Positions 1 through 6,580 of a DNA stretch of 12,179 nucleotides are shown here, piece after piece. Under the pieces are notes generated by a model. The model worked only from the letters and a program-made list of their open reading frames with translations. It was not told the origin of the DNA and searched no databases. Within the stretch, counting starts at the first letter, position 1. Each line of letters opens with the position of its first letter. This stretch comes from Bacillota bacterium (lineage in GTDB: Bacteria; Bacillota; Clostridia; Oscillospirales; Acutalibacteraceae): the NCBI GenBank assembly GCA_030705695.1, contig JAUZPX010000057.1, positions 1-12,179 on the forward strand, given 5' to 3'. The position numbers and the translations under genes were made by a program.

Positions 1-93
1 AAAAAATTTGTCCAGTTTGGATAACTTTTTCCCCACTTTCTCTTTTAAAGAATCTTTGATAACCATTTTTCTGCCAGTGATTGCAATTTTCAT
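1..93 (-). CDS. hpf: Ribosome hibernation promoting factor (HPF/RaiA family), N-terminal fragment
   Basis: Only the first 31 codons are in the window; the gene continues past the left edge. The protein starts MKIAITGRKMVIKDSLKEKV and continues with K-K-L-S-K-L-D-K-F-F. This matches the first beta strand and helix of the HPF/RaiA fold, where family members read roughly 'GRN..iT.ALk.yve.Kl.KLdkyf'. In this family the protein binds the small ribosomal subunit at the mRNA/tRNA channel and inactivates ribosomes in stationary phase, often as 100S dimers. The ATG (complement of 91-93) has an AAAGGAG ribosome binding site 9-10 bases upstream (complement of about 103-110). It is divergent from the V-ATPase operon. 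Whether it is the long (dimerising) or short form cannot be seen, because the C-terminal part is outside. Confidence 0.85.
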   Translation of the reverse strand, partial: MKIAITGRKMVIKDSLKEKVGKKLSKLDKFF

Positions 94-120
94 CCAAATC
101 AACTCCTTTTAAATTTTCAT

Positions 121-141
121 GCTGAAATGGCTCAGTTCAGC
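121..141 (-). other. Small stem-loop at the predicted 5' end of the hpf transcript
   Basis: GCTGAA (121-126) and TTCAGC (136-141) form a 6 bp perfect stem with a 9-base loop. If the hpf promoter is correctly placed, this hairpin sits at the very 5' end of the hpf mRNA, where such stems often protect against 5' decay. On the other strand it would fall in the -35 region of the ntpA promoter and could instead be a half-site pair for a regulator. It is short enough to be chance. Confidence 0.3.
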
Positions 142-148
142 AGCTATT

Positions 149-176
149 ATTATAATCTTGTGAGTCGGAAAGGCAA
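149..176 (-). promoter_or_regulatory. Probable hpf promoter, -10 overlapping a forward -10
   Basis: Reading the minus strand, TTGCCT (171-176) is a plausible -35 and TATAAT (149-154) a perfect -10, with a 16-base spacer. Transcription would start near 142, leaving an untranslated leader of about 50 bases before the hpf ATG. The -10 overlaps a plus-strand TATAAT at 151-156, so RNA polymerase probably cannot occupy both promoters together. The assignment is by eye only. Confidence 0.5.
151..156 (+). promoter_or_regulatory. Probable -10 box of the V-ATPase operon promoter
   Basis: A perfect TATAAT lies 26 bases upstream of the ntpA start, giving a short leader that carries the GGAAAGG ribosome binding site (167-173). 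No good -35 hexamer is seen at the expected place (around 127-133), so the promoter may be weak or need an activator. It shares bases with the divergent hpf -10. Confidence 0.4.
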
Positions 177-182
177 TGTACT

Positions 183-1931
183 ATGGAGAATGTAATTTAC
201 GGGATTAACGGCCCTGTTGTAACCGTCAAAGATACGAGCTCTTTTTCAATGATGGAAATGGTATACGTCGGCGATGAAAAACTTGTCGGTGAGATAATCG
301 GTATTAACAGTAAATTTACGACTGTTCAGGTTTATGAAGAAACAACCGGTTTGAAGCCAGGCGACCCCATCGTTGGCACAGGCGCTCCCATGAACGTAAC
401 ACTCGGACCTGGAATCATTGATAATATTTTTGACGGTATTGAGCGTCCTTTGAAAGCAATTGAAGAGAGTTCGGGAAGCTTTATTAAAAGAGGTGCCTCT
501 GTTTCTTCATTAGATGAAGAGAAAAAATGGCAGGTTAAAATCACCGTAAATGTCGGCGATGTTGTCGATGGCGGACAAATTTATGCGACATTGCCAGAAA
601 CTCCGATTATTGAACATCGTTGCCTTGTTCCGTACGGACTTAAAGGAAAAGTCATTTTCTCATCAGGTGACGGCGAATATAAAATTAACGATAAAGTCAT
701 AACCGTTGAAGGCGAAGATGGAAAAACACATGACCTGACTCTTTGCCAAAAATGGCCGATCAGAACGCCAAGACCTGTAAAAAACAGACTCTCTGCTACT
801 GTCCCGCTAATTACCGGGCAAAGAATTATAGACACCCTGTTCCCTATCTCAAAAGGCGGAACAGCCGCTATTCCGGGCGGATTCGGCACAGGTAAAACTA
901 TGACACAGCATCAGCTTGCTAAGTGGTGCGACGCTGATATTATTGTATATGTCGGCTGCGGCGAGCGTGGCAACGAAATGAGCCAGGTTCTTTACGAATT
1001 TGCGGAACTTATTGACCCGAAATCAAACCGCCCCATGACTGACAGAACAGTACTTATTGCAAATACATCCAACATGCCTGTTGCTGCCCGTGAGGCGTCA
1101 ATATACACTGGTATTACATTAGCTGAATATTACCGTGATATGGGATATCACGTTGCAATTATGGCTGATTCTACTTCACGTTGGGCTGAGGCTCTTCGTG
1201 AAATATCTGGACGTCTTGAAGAAATGCCAGCCGAAGAAGGATTCCCCGCTTATTTGCCTTCACGTCTTTCAGAATTCTATGAGCGTGCAGGACGTGCAAG
1301 CGTGCTTAGCGGAGGCGAAGGCTCTGTATCAATTATCGGAGCTGTTTCACCGCAAGGTGCTGACTTCTCTGAACCTGTAACTCAGAATACAAAGCGTTTT
1401 ACACGTTGCTTCTGGGCGCTTGATAAAGCTCTTGCTTACGCAAGACATTACCCTGCAATCAACTGGATTACAAGCTACAGTGAATATTTTACTGACCTTG
1501 ATCCTTGGTTTATCGAAAATTTAGGTAACGATTTCATGGAATACCGCAGTAAAATTAATTCGCTTTTACAAGAAGAAAACCGTCTTATGGAAATTGTAAA
1601 GCTTATCGGTACAGACGTTTTGCCTGACGACCAAAAGCTTGTTATCGAAACTTCAAGAGTTATCCGTGTTGGATTTTTGCAGCAAAACGCTTTCCATGCC
1701 GAAGATACATTCGTACCGCTTGAAAAGCAAAAGCTTATGATGAAAACTATTTTATATTTACATTCACGTGCAAAACATCTTGTTGCAAACGCTATTCCGA
1801 TTTCAAAAATCACAGAACTCGGATTATTTGATAAACTGACGAAAATGAAATACGACATTCCAAACAATAAGCTTGAGATGTTTAACGATTTAATAAAAGA
1901 AATTGACGACAAACTGGCTACCATTAGCTAA
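183..1931 (+). CDS. ntpA: V-type ATP synthase/ATPase catalytic subunit A
   Basis: This is the 582-residue catalytic A subunit of a V-type (archaeal-like) rotary ATPase, which hydrolyses or makes ATP in the cytoplasmic head in exchange for H+ or Na+ movement. Visible features are the N-terminal beta-barrel with YEETTGLKPGDPIVGTG (about 51-67), the A-specific bulge domain (about 110-200), the Walker A loop GGFGTGKT (232-239), the catalytic glutamate in GERGNEM (E261), the Walker B stretch VAIMADSTSRWAEALRE (324-340, D329) and the helical C-terminal domain. The length is normal. The ATG at 183 has GGAAAGG 9 bases upstream; the ATG at 176 is out of frame. It is first in an A-B-D operon, 35 bases before ntpB. 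Unusually, no stalk or membrane subunit gene precedes it: the divergent hpf gene does. The coupling ion cannot be told from this subunit. Confidence 0.97.
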   Translation: MENVIYGINGPVVTVKDTSSFSMMEMVYVGDEKLVGEIIGINSKFTTVQVYEETTGLKPGDPIVGTGAPMNVTLGPGIIDNIFDGIERPLKAIEESSGSFIKRGASVSSLDEEKKWQVKITVNVGDVVDGGQIYATLPETPIIEHRCLVPYGLKGKVIFSSGDGEYKINDKVITVEGEDGKTHDLTLCQKWPIRTPRPVKNRLSATVPLITGQRIIDTLFPISKGGTAAIPGGFGTGKTMTQHQLAKWCDADIIVYVGCGERGNEMSQVLYEFAELIDPKSNRPMTDRTVLIANTSNMPVAAREASIYTGITLAEYYRDMGYHVAIMADSTSRWAEALREISGRLEEMPAEEGFPAYLPSRLSEFYERAGRASVLSGGEGSVSIIGAVSPQGADFSEPVTQNTKRFTRCFWALDKALAYARHYPAINWITSYSEYFTDLDPWFIENLGNDFMEYRSKINSLLQEENRLMEIVKLIGTDVLPDDQKLVIETSRVIRVGFLQQNAFHAEDTFVPLEKQKLMMKTILYLHSRAKHLVANAIPISKITELGLFDKLTKMKYDIPNNKLEMFNDLIKEIDDKLATIS

Positions 1932-1966
1932 TTCAATCAATTTGTTCAAAGAAAGAAGGCACATAA

Positions 1967-3364
1967 ATGATTATAGATTATGTCGGCGTTGAGGAAATAA
2001 ACGGTTCGCTAATCGTTCTTGACGGCGTAAAAGATGCCATATTTGAAGAAATGGTAGATATTAGGCTTGATAACGGCTCTTTTCGTCATGGCAGAATTGT
2101 TCAAATGGAAGGCGAAAGAATTGTTGTTCAGGTTTTTGAAGGTACAAGACAAATTTCCCTCGAAAACACAAGAACACGCTTAACTGCTCGTCCTATGGAG
2201 ATGCCACTTTCACCTGAAATTATTGGCCGAGTGTTTAACGGTGCAGGTCGCCCAATTGACGGCATGGGCGAGATTTTTCCTCAAACACACCGTAATGTAA
2301 ACGGTACACCTATTAACCCTGTTTCAAGAATTTATCCAAAAAACTATATAAATACAGGTATTTCAACAATCGATACATTAACAACTCTGATTCGTGGACA
2401 AAAGCTGCCTATCTTCTCAGGCTCAGGTATGAAGCATAATGAGCTTGCTGTTCAAATCGTGCGTCAGGCTAAAATTTCAGGAGCAAACGACAAGAACTTC
2501 GGTGTTGTTTTTGCAGCTATGGGCGTTAAAAATGACGTTGCCGAATACTTCCGTAAAAGCTTTGAAGATTCAGGCGTTTTACAGCGTGTTGTTATGTTCT
2601 TGAATCTTTCAAATGACCCAATTATTGAAAGAACTTTAACTCCACGATGTGCACTAACAGTTGCTGAATACCTTGCTTTCGAGCTAAATATGCATATTCT
2701 CGTCATTATGACAGACATGACATCATATGCAGAAGCTTTGCGTGAATTTAGCTCATCAAAAGGTGAAATCCCTGGCAGAAAAGGATATCCGGGTTATCTC
2801 TATTCAGACCTTGCTTCTCTCTACGAGCGTGCAGGTATGGTTAAAGGTTCAACAGGCTCTGTTACACAGATTCCGATTTTGACAATGCCCAACGACGATA
2901 TCACTCACCCTGTTCCTGACCTTACTGGATACATTACAGAAGGACAAATAGTTCTTGACCGTTCATTACAAGGTCAAGGTCTATACCCTCCTGTTGACGT
3001 TTTGCCGTCACTTTCACGTTTGATGAAAGACGGTATCGGCGAGGGCTTTACAAGAGGCGACCACTCCCCTCTTGCTAATCAGCTTTTTGCTTCTTATTCA
3101 AAGGTTATTGATGCACGTTCACTGGCTTCGGTTATCGGTGAAGAAGAACTCTCCCCTGTCGATAAAAAATACATTCAGTTTGGTAAGCTATTTGAATCGC
3201 TTTTTGTTAATCAGGGACCAAACGCTAACCGCTCAATTGAACAAAGTCTTGATTTAGGATGGGATTTACTCTCAACCTTGCCTAAAGCAGAGCTTGACCG
3301 TGTTGACGATGTTATTCTCAATAAATACTATAAAGATGGTATCGATCCTTCTCAAATCGGCTGA
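1967..3364 (+). CDS. ntpB: V-type ATP synthase/ATPase regulatory subunit B
   Basis: This is the 465-residue non-catalytic B subunit that alternates with A in the A3B3 head. It is colinear with the family: beta-barrel domain (1-75), GRVFNGAGRPIDG (87-99), a degenerate phosphate-loop region SGSGMKHNEL (151-160) without the GKT of a Walker A, TDMTSYAEALREFS (249-262), and LSRLMKDGIGEGFTR (349-363). The last carries the arginine (R351) that in this family completes the catalytic site of the neighbouring A subunit. Loss of Walker A with the arginine finger kept is the B-type signature and separates it from ntpA. The start ATG has GAAGG (1955-1959) 7 bases upstream. It lies 35 bases after ntpA and 38 before ntpD, with no terminator between, so the three genes are co-transcribed. 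Confidence 0.97.
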   Translation: MIIDYVGVEEINGSLIVLDGVKDAIFEEMVDIRLDNGSFRHGRIVQMEGERIVVQVFEGTRQISLENTRTRLTARPMEMPLSPEIIGRVFNGAGRPIDGMGEIFPQTHRNVNGTPINPVSRIYPKNYINTGISTIDTLTTLIRGQKLPIFSGSGMKHNELAVQIVRQAKISGANDKNFGVVFAAMGVKNDVAEYFRKSFEDSGVLQRVVMFLNLSNDPIIERTLTPRCALTVAEYLAFELNMHILVIMTDMTSYAEALREFSSSKGEIPGRKGYPGYLYSDLASLYERAGMVKGSTGSVTQIPILTMPNDDITHPVPDLTGYITEGQIVLDRSLQGQGLYPPVDVLPSLSRLMKDGIGEGFTRGDHSPLANQLFASYSKVIDARSLASVIGEEELSPVDKKYIQFGKLFESLFVNQGPNANRSIEQSLDLGWDLLSTLPKAELDRVDDVILNKYYKDGIDPSQIG

Positions 3365-3402
3365 TAATTCAGCAAATTTATAACAAGTTAGGAAGTGATT
3401 AA

Positions 3403-4014
3403 TTGGCTATTACAACTGTCCCAACAAAAGGAAATTTACTTAATACAAAGAAATCTTTATCTCTTGCAAAAGTAGGCTTTGAACTGCTTGACCGCAAGCG
3501 TAATATACTTGTTCGGGAAATGATGACGCTGATTGACCACGCAAATAAGATACAAGATCAGATCGACGAAGTATACAGCAGCGCATACATTGCTTTGCAA
3601 AAAGCAAATATAACAATGGGCTTCTGCGATGAAATTTCTCAGACAGTTCCCGAAGAAACCAGCCTTCATCTTACCTATCGAAGCGTTATGGGAGTTGAGA
3701 TTCCTATTTTATCTATTGAAATGGACGATACGCTTCATCTTCATTACGGTTTAAATACAACGAATTCAGCTTTGGACGAAGCACATCAGAAATTTCTTGA
3801 TGTAAAGCGTCTTACAACTGAGCTTGCTGAAATTGAAAACAGTGTATATCGTTTGGCTGATGCAATTAAAAAGACTCAGAAGCGAGCAAATGCGCTGAAA
3901 AACATCATGATTCCACGCTTTGAAGAAACAGTAAAATTCATTACTTCTGCTCTTGATGAAAAAGACAGAGAGGAATTCTCTCGCTTAAAAGTAATCAAAA
4001 AGAAAAAACAATAA
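3403..4014 (+). CDS. ntpD: V-type ATP synthase/ATPase subunit D (central rotor shaft)
   Basis: This 203-residue protein is the D subunit, the coiled-coil shaft that turns inside the A3B3 head and, with F and C, connects it to the membrane ring. The diagnostic start is VPTKGNLLNTKKSLSLAKVG followed by ELLDRKRNILVREMM (about 6-41), matching the family's N-terminal helix. A second long helix follows from about 130, with KKTQKRANALKNIMIPRFEE. The C-terminus is very basic (KVIKKKKQ). Translation starts at a TTG (3403), supported by AGGAAGTG at 3390-3397 and by conservation immediately after it; no in-frame ATG fits. It is the last gene of the operon, and a terminator follows 6 bases after the stop. 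Subunit F, its usual partner in the rotor, is not in the window. Confidence 0.95.
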   Translation: MAITTVPTKGNLLNTKKSLSLAKVGFELLDRKRNILVREMMTLIDHANKIQDQIDEVYSSAYIALQKANITMGFCDEISQTVPEETSLHLTYRSVMGVEIPILSIEMDDTLHLHYGLNTTNSALDEAHQKFLDVKRLTTELAEIENSVYRLADAIKKTQKRANALKNIMIPRFEETVKFITSALDEKDREEFSRLKVIKKKKQ

Positions 4015-4020
4015 TTTCTT

Positions 4021-4045
4021 GCCTGCTTTTAACAGCAGGCTTTTT
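4021..4045 (+). terminator. Rho-independent terminator of the V-ATPase operon
   Basis: GCCTGCT (4021-4027) pairs perfectly with AGCAGGC (4034-4040), a 7 bp G+C-rich stem with a 6-base loop, followed directly by TTTTT (4041-4045). It ends the ntpA-ntpB-ntpD transcript and separates it from the aldo/keto reductase operon. Confidence 0.9.
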
Positions 4046-4055
4046 AATTCTTAAA

Positions 4056-4093
4056 ATATACTTTTTATTTTTCATATACTTATGATATACTTA
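4056..4093 (+). promoter_or_regulatory. Promoter region of the reductase operon, with three ATATACTT repeats
   Basis: ATATACTT occurs three times, at 4056-4063, 4074-4081 and 4085-4092. The last copy lies inside TTATGATATACTTA (4080-4093), which contains the likely -10 TATGAT (4081-4086), 36 bases before the start codon. A convincing -35 is not seen. The same 14-base element with one change is present upstream of the ABC operon (6601-6614). The repeats could be binding sites for a regulator or simply AT-rich promoter sequence. Confidence 0.4.
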
Positions 4094-4122
4094 TTCCACT
4101 ACTGATGTAAGAAGGTGTAAAT

Positions 4123-5316
4123 ATGATTAATACAACACATCGTAAAAGCGGTAAAGAAATCTCTCTTCTTGGGTTTGGATGTATGCGTTTTCCAAAGCTT
4201 TATGAAAACAAAGAGGATATTGATTACAAAAAATCAGAAGAGATGATTGACTACGCTTATAATCACGGAGTAAATTATTTCGATACCGCATGGGTTTATC
4301 ATGCTGGGCTTTCCGAGCTGTTTATCGGAGAAGCACTAAAGAAATACCCTAGAGATAGTTTTTATCTTGCAACAAAATTCCCAGGTTGGGAACGTCAAGC
4401 GCAAAATCCTGACGGAGCAAAAAAGATTTTTGAAGAACAGCTTAAAAAATGCCAGGTCGAATATTTTGACTTTTATCTTTTGCACAGTATTAATTCAGAA
4501 AAAGATTACATTGATTGGTACAAAAATTCAGGAGTTTTAAATTATTTAATTTCTGAAAAAAAGAACGGCAGAATTAAAAACCTAGGATTTTCTTTTCATG
4601 GTCCTGTACCGCTTATGGAGCTTGTGGCAAAAGATTATGACTGGGATTTTGCACAGGCACAGATAAATTATCTTGACTGGGATACAAAGAACGCAAAACA
4701 GCTTTATAATATTCTTGAAAAACACAATATACAATGTATTGTTATGGAACCTGTACGAGGCGGTACGCTTGCAACGCTATGCGATGAATCTGTAAAAATC
4801 TTTAAAAACGCAGAGCCAAATATGAGCATTGCTTCATGGGCGATACGTTATGTTGCATCTTTGCCTAACGTTCTTACAATTTTAAGCGGCATGAGCACTA
4901 TGGAGCAGGTCATTGATAATGTTGAGACGTTATCAAGCTACAAGCCACTTACAGAAAGCGATCAAAGCACTATTCAAAAAGCACTTGAAGCTTTCTTAAA
5001 AAAGGACACTATCCCCTGCACAGCATGCAGATACTGTATGGATTGCCCATTCGGAGTTGATATTCCTGCAATCTTTAAAATATATAATAAATTTGCAGCA
5101 ATGGGAAAACTCCCAATTTATGCAGAAAACTATCATGAAGAACTTGTAAAAAATTCTGTTGCTTTTGCTAAGGAATATAATACACTTGCTCCTGAACATC
5201 AGGCACATAACTGCACAAAATGCATGAGCTGTGTAAAAAGCTGCCCTCAAAATATTGATATACCTTTATATCTTGAAAAAATTGCAAAAATGGTTTCTGA
5301 ATTGAAGTTATCTTAA
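4123..5316 (+). CDS. Aldo/keto reductase-family oxidoreductase with C-terminal 4Fe-4S domain
   Basis: This 397-residue protein joins an NAD(P)-type aldo/keto reductase TIM barrel to a ferredoxin-like tail, an architecture common in anaerobes (COG1453-type). The barrel starts LLGFGCMRFP (15-24). The AKR catalytic tetrad can be placed at D54 (NYFDTAW), Y59, K85 (ATKFP) and H121 (YLLHS). Near the C-terminus lie two cysteine clusters, C299-C302-C305-C308-P and C364-C367-C370-x3-C374-P; eight cysteines would hold two [4Fe-4S] clusters or one cluster plus a structural site. The first cluster has CxxCP where classic ferredoxins have CxxxCP, which is often seen in this family. The ATG at 4123 has GAAGGTG 5 bases upstream. 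It is the first gene of a probable three-gene operon with an ECF S component and a DUF1893 protein. The substrate is unknown; electron transfer between NAD(P)H or ferredoxin and a carbonyl compound is an inference. Confidence 0.88.
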   Translation: MINTTHRKSGKEISLLGFGCMRFPKLYENKEDIDYKKSEEMIDYAYNHGVNYFDTAWVYHAGLSELFIGEALKKYPRDSFYLATKFPGWERQAQNPDGAKKIFEEQLKKCQVEYFDFYLLHSINSEKDYIDWYKNSGVLNYLISEKKNGRIKNLGFSFHGPVPLMELVAKDYDWDFAQAQINYLDWDTKNAKQLYNILEKHNIQCIVMEPVRGGTLATLCDESVKIFKNAEPNMSIASWAIRYVASLPNVLTILSGMSTMEQVIDNVETLSSYKPLTESDQSTIQKALEAFLKKDTIPCTACRYCMDCPFGVDIPAIFKIYNKFAAMGKLPIYAENYHEELVKNSVAFAKEYNTLAPEHQAHNCTKCMSCVKSCPQNIDIPLYLEKIAKMVSELKLS

Positions 5317-5337
5317 GGAGAATAAAATATAATATTT

Positions 5338-5892
5338 ATGAATTCTAAAACATTATCTAAAACAAAAAAAATAACGTTTTCAGCTCTATTGGCGGCTCTC
5401 GGCATTATTATTCCCTATGTTTTTCACTTTTTCGGTCCAGGTGCTGGAATGATGTTCTTACCTATGCATTTTTCCGTATTAATCGCCGGATTGCTCCTTG
5501 GTTCAATCCCGGGAATTTCTGTTGCAGTTATATCGATTTTTGCAAGCACAATAATAACTGGAGGCATGATGCCTCCTATGGTTATGCTTCCGTTTATGCT
5601 TGTTGAATTGCTTATTTACGGATTTGTAACAGGAATATTTTCAAATAAAAGTATGAAAAACATAAAATTTCTTTACATTGGTCTAATTACCGCAATGGTT
5701 GTCGGAAGGATTGTAAAAGCAATTGTTATGTATTTTTTATGTAATCTTTTACATATAAGCCAGCTTCCTGCAGTTGTCGTCTGGACAGATACTTTATCGG
5801 GAATCCCAGGAATGATTTTGCAAATTATCCTCATTCCTCCCCTAATAATATTAATTGAAAAGGTGATTCGTTTTGACAGAGCAATTAGCTAA
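5338..5892 (+). CDS. ECF transporter S component (substrate-binding membrane protein), substrate unknown
   Basis: This 184-residue, strongly hydrophobic protein has about six predicted membrane helices (roughly 12-31, 44-60, 61-75, 82-100, 110-137 and 155-177). After a basic N-terminus (KTLSKTKKITFSALLAALG) it shows GPGAGMMFLPMHFSVLIAGLLLG (33-55), the sort of 'LPMH..vllaGlllG' motif found in ECF S components for vitamins or other small metabolites. It would bind the substrate and depend on EcfA/A'/T proteins encoded elsewhere (group II style), since none are adjacent. The start is not fully certain: AAGGAG (5315-5320) overlaps the stop of the preceding gene and lies 17 bases before the ATG, longer than usual, and no standard start codon sits nearer in frame. 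The 3' end overlaps the next gene by 20 bases, so the two products are probably translationally coupled. Confidence 0.8.
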   Translation: MNSKTLSKTKKITFSALLAALGIIIPYVFHFFGPGAGMMFLPMHFSVLIAGLLLGSIPGISVAVISIFASTIITGGMMPPMVMLPFMLVELLIYGFVTGIFSNKSMKNIKFLYIGLITAMVVGRIVKAIVMYFLCNLLHISQLPAVVVWTDTLSGIPGMILQIILIPPLIILIEKVIRFDRAIS

Positions 5893-6292
5893 AGCAAAAG
5901 AAATATTAATACAAGAAAAACACGCATGTGTTGTAGTTAGTAATGAAAAAACAATTACATCAGACCAAAGCGGAATTAAAATTCTTCTGGATTGGCTTAA
6001 TGAAAACAAAGATGTTTTTCTAAATACTTCTGTTGCAGACAAAATTATCGGCGGTGCGGCAGCGTCTGTTATGATTTACGGAGGTATTAAGGAAGCATAT
6101 GCCGAGATTATTAGCGATTCAGCTATAAAGCTGTTTACAGATAATAAAATCCCGTTTTTCTTTGATAAAAAAGTTGAATACATAAAAAACAGAGATAAAA
6201 CCGACATGTGCCCTATGGAAAAAACGTGCTTGGGAATCGATTCTCCCGAAGAAGCATATATAGCTTTAAGAAAGAAAATTTTCGGGGAATAA
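5873..6292 (+). CDS. DUF1893 family protein (TM1506-like, deaminase-type fold)
   Basis: This 139-residue protein matches the DUF1893 pattern as I know it: HACVVVSNEK near the start (17-26), VADKIIGGAAA (54-64), AYAEIISDSAIKLF (75-88) and NRDKTDMCPMEK (107-118) followed by DSPEEAYIAL. The family prototype, Thermotoga TM1506, has a cytidine deaminase-like fold of unknown function and was reported to be ADP-ribosylated on an aspartate; D56 here lies in a conserved VADK motif, but equating the two is a guess. The usual deaminase zinc motifs (H/C-A-E and PCxxC) are not clearly present; only C113-P and C119 are in a comparable place. Translation starts at TTG 5873, chosen because AAAGGTG (5858-5864) lies 8 bases upstream. 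The start lies inside the ECF S gene, which implies coupled expression and a shared role with that transporter. Confidence 0.8.
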   Translation: MTEQLAKAKEILIQEKHACVVVSNEKTITSDQSGIKILLDWLNENKDVFLNTSVADKIIGGAAASVMIYGGIKEAYAEIISDSAIKLFTDNKIPFFFDKKVEYIKNRDKTDMCPMEKTCLGIDSPEEAYIALRKKIFGE

Positions 6293-6305
6293 TCAATATT
6301 TAAAA

Positions 6306-6340
6306 CAGCTGAAGCATTCATTTTTTGCTTCAGCTGCTTT
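6306..6340. terminator. Strong hairpin, terminator of the reductase/ECF/DUF1893 operon
   Basis: CAGCTGAAGCA (6306-6316) pairs perfectly with TGCTTCAGCTG (6326-6336), an 11 bp stem with a 9-base loop, 13 bases after the DUF1893 stop. The T-run after it on the plus strand is weak (CTTTAAT), while the minus-strand side reads TTTTAAAT, so it may work in both directions or need help to terminate. Confidence 0.7.
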
Positions 6341-6374
6341 AATATAAGTGATTCTCTAAATTCACACAATTTCT

Positions 6375-6444
6375 CTGCTAAACTTATTTCTTTCAACAAA
6401 GTTTGCATTTTTCTTTAACATTCCCCGGGAAATAGCTTTAGCAG
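6375..6444. repeat. Long imperfect inverted repeat in the intergenic region
   Basis: CTGCTAAACTTATTTC (6375-6390) is complementary to GAAATAGCTTTAGCAG (6429-6444) over 16 positions, with one C/C mismatch and one G-U pair; two further G-U pairs are possible inside. The loop is 38 bases and includes a local G+C-rich patch, CCCCGGG (6423-6429), rare in this AT-rich spacer. It could be a structured RNA element, a small non-coding RNA, or the remains of a small mobile repeat. It does not look like a terminator, since no T-run follows. Confidence 0.5.
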
Positions 6445-6580
6445 CCAATTTAAAAAATATTCCGTACATCAACCGTTTTCATTAAATATAATCATATATA
6501 TTCTCACATAATATCCTAATATAGTCGTTAATTCATCTTTATATCAAAATTATTTACGAGATAAAACAAAAACCATAATA
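6445..6580. other. AT-rich spacer upstream of the ABC operon, no gene seen
   Basis: This completes the gene-free stretch 6293-6647. I find no tRNA, no known riboswitch pattern, and no open reading frame with a ribosome binding site on either strand. A 35-codon minus-strand frame (6362-6469) starts inside it but lacks a Shine-Dalgarno sequence. The extreme A+T content may itself favour DNA bending or opening near the downstream promoter. Confidence 0.5.

Noticed and set aside
94..182. A missing V-ATPase subunit gene (such as subunit F) upstream of ntpA
   Set aside because: The gap is only 89 bases and holds the divergent hpf ribosome binding site and promoters; there is no room for a subunit gene.
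1475..1924. A 149-codon minus-strand frame opposite ntpA
   Set aside because: It is antisense to a well-conserved coding region and its Ser/Phe/Ile-rich translation has no family features; it is a shadow of ntpA codon use.
6076..6408. A 110-codon minus-strand frame beginning MQTLLKEISLAEKL
   Set aside because: Most of it is the reverse strand of the DUF1893 gene, it spans the terminator hairpin, and it has no ribosome binding site or family match.
6362..6469. A 35-codon minus-strand frame beginning MYGIFFKLAAKAISRG
   Set aside because: There is no Shine-Dalgarno sequence before its ATG, no recognised similarity, and it overlaps the inverted repeat, which would force the codon pattern. It is probably chance.
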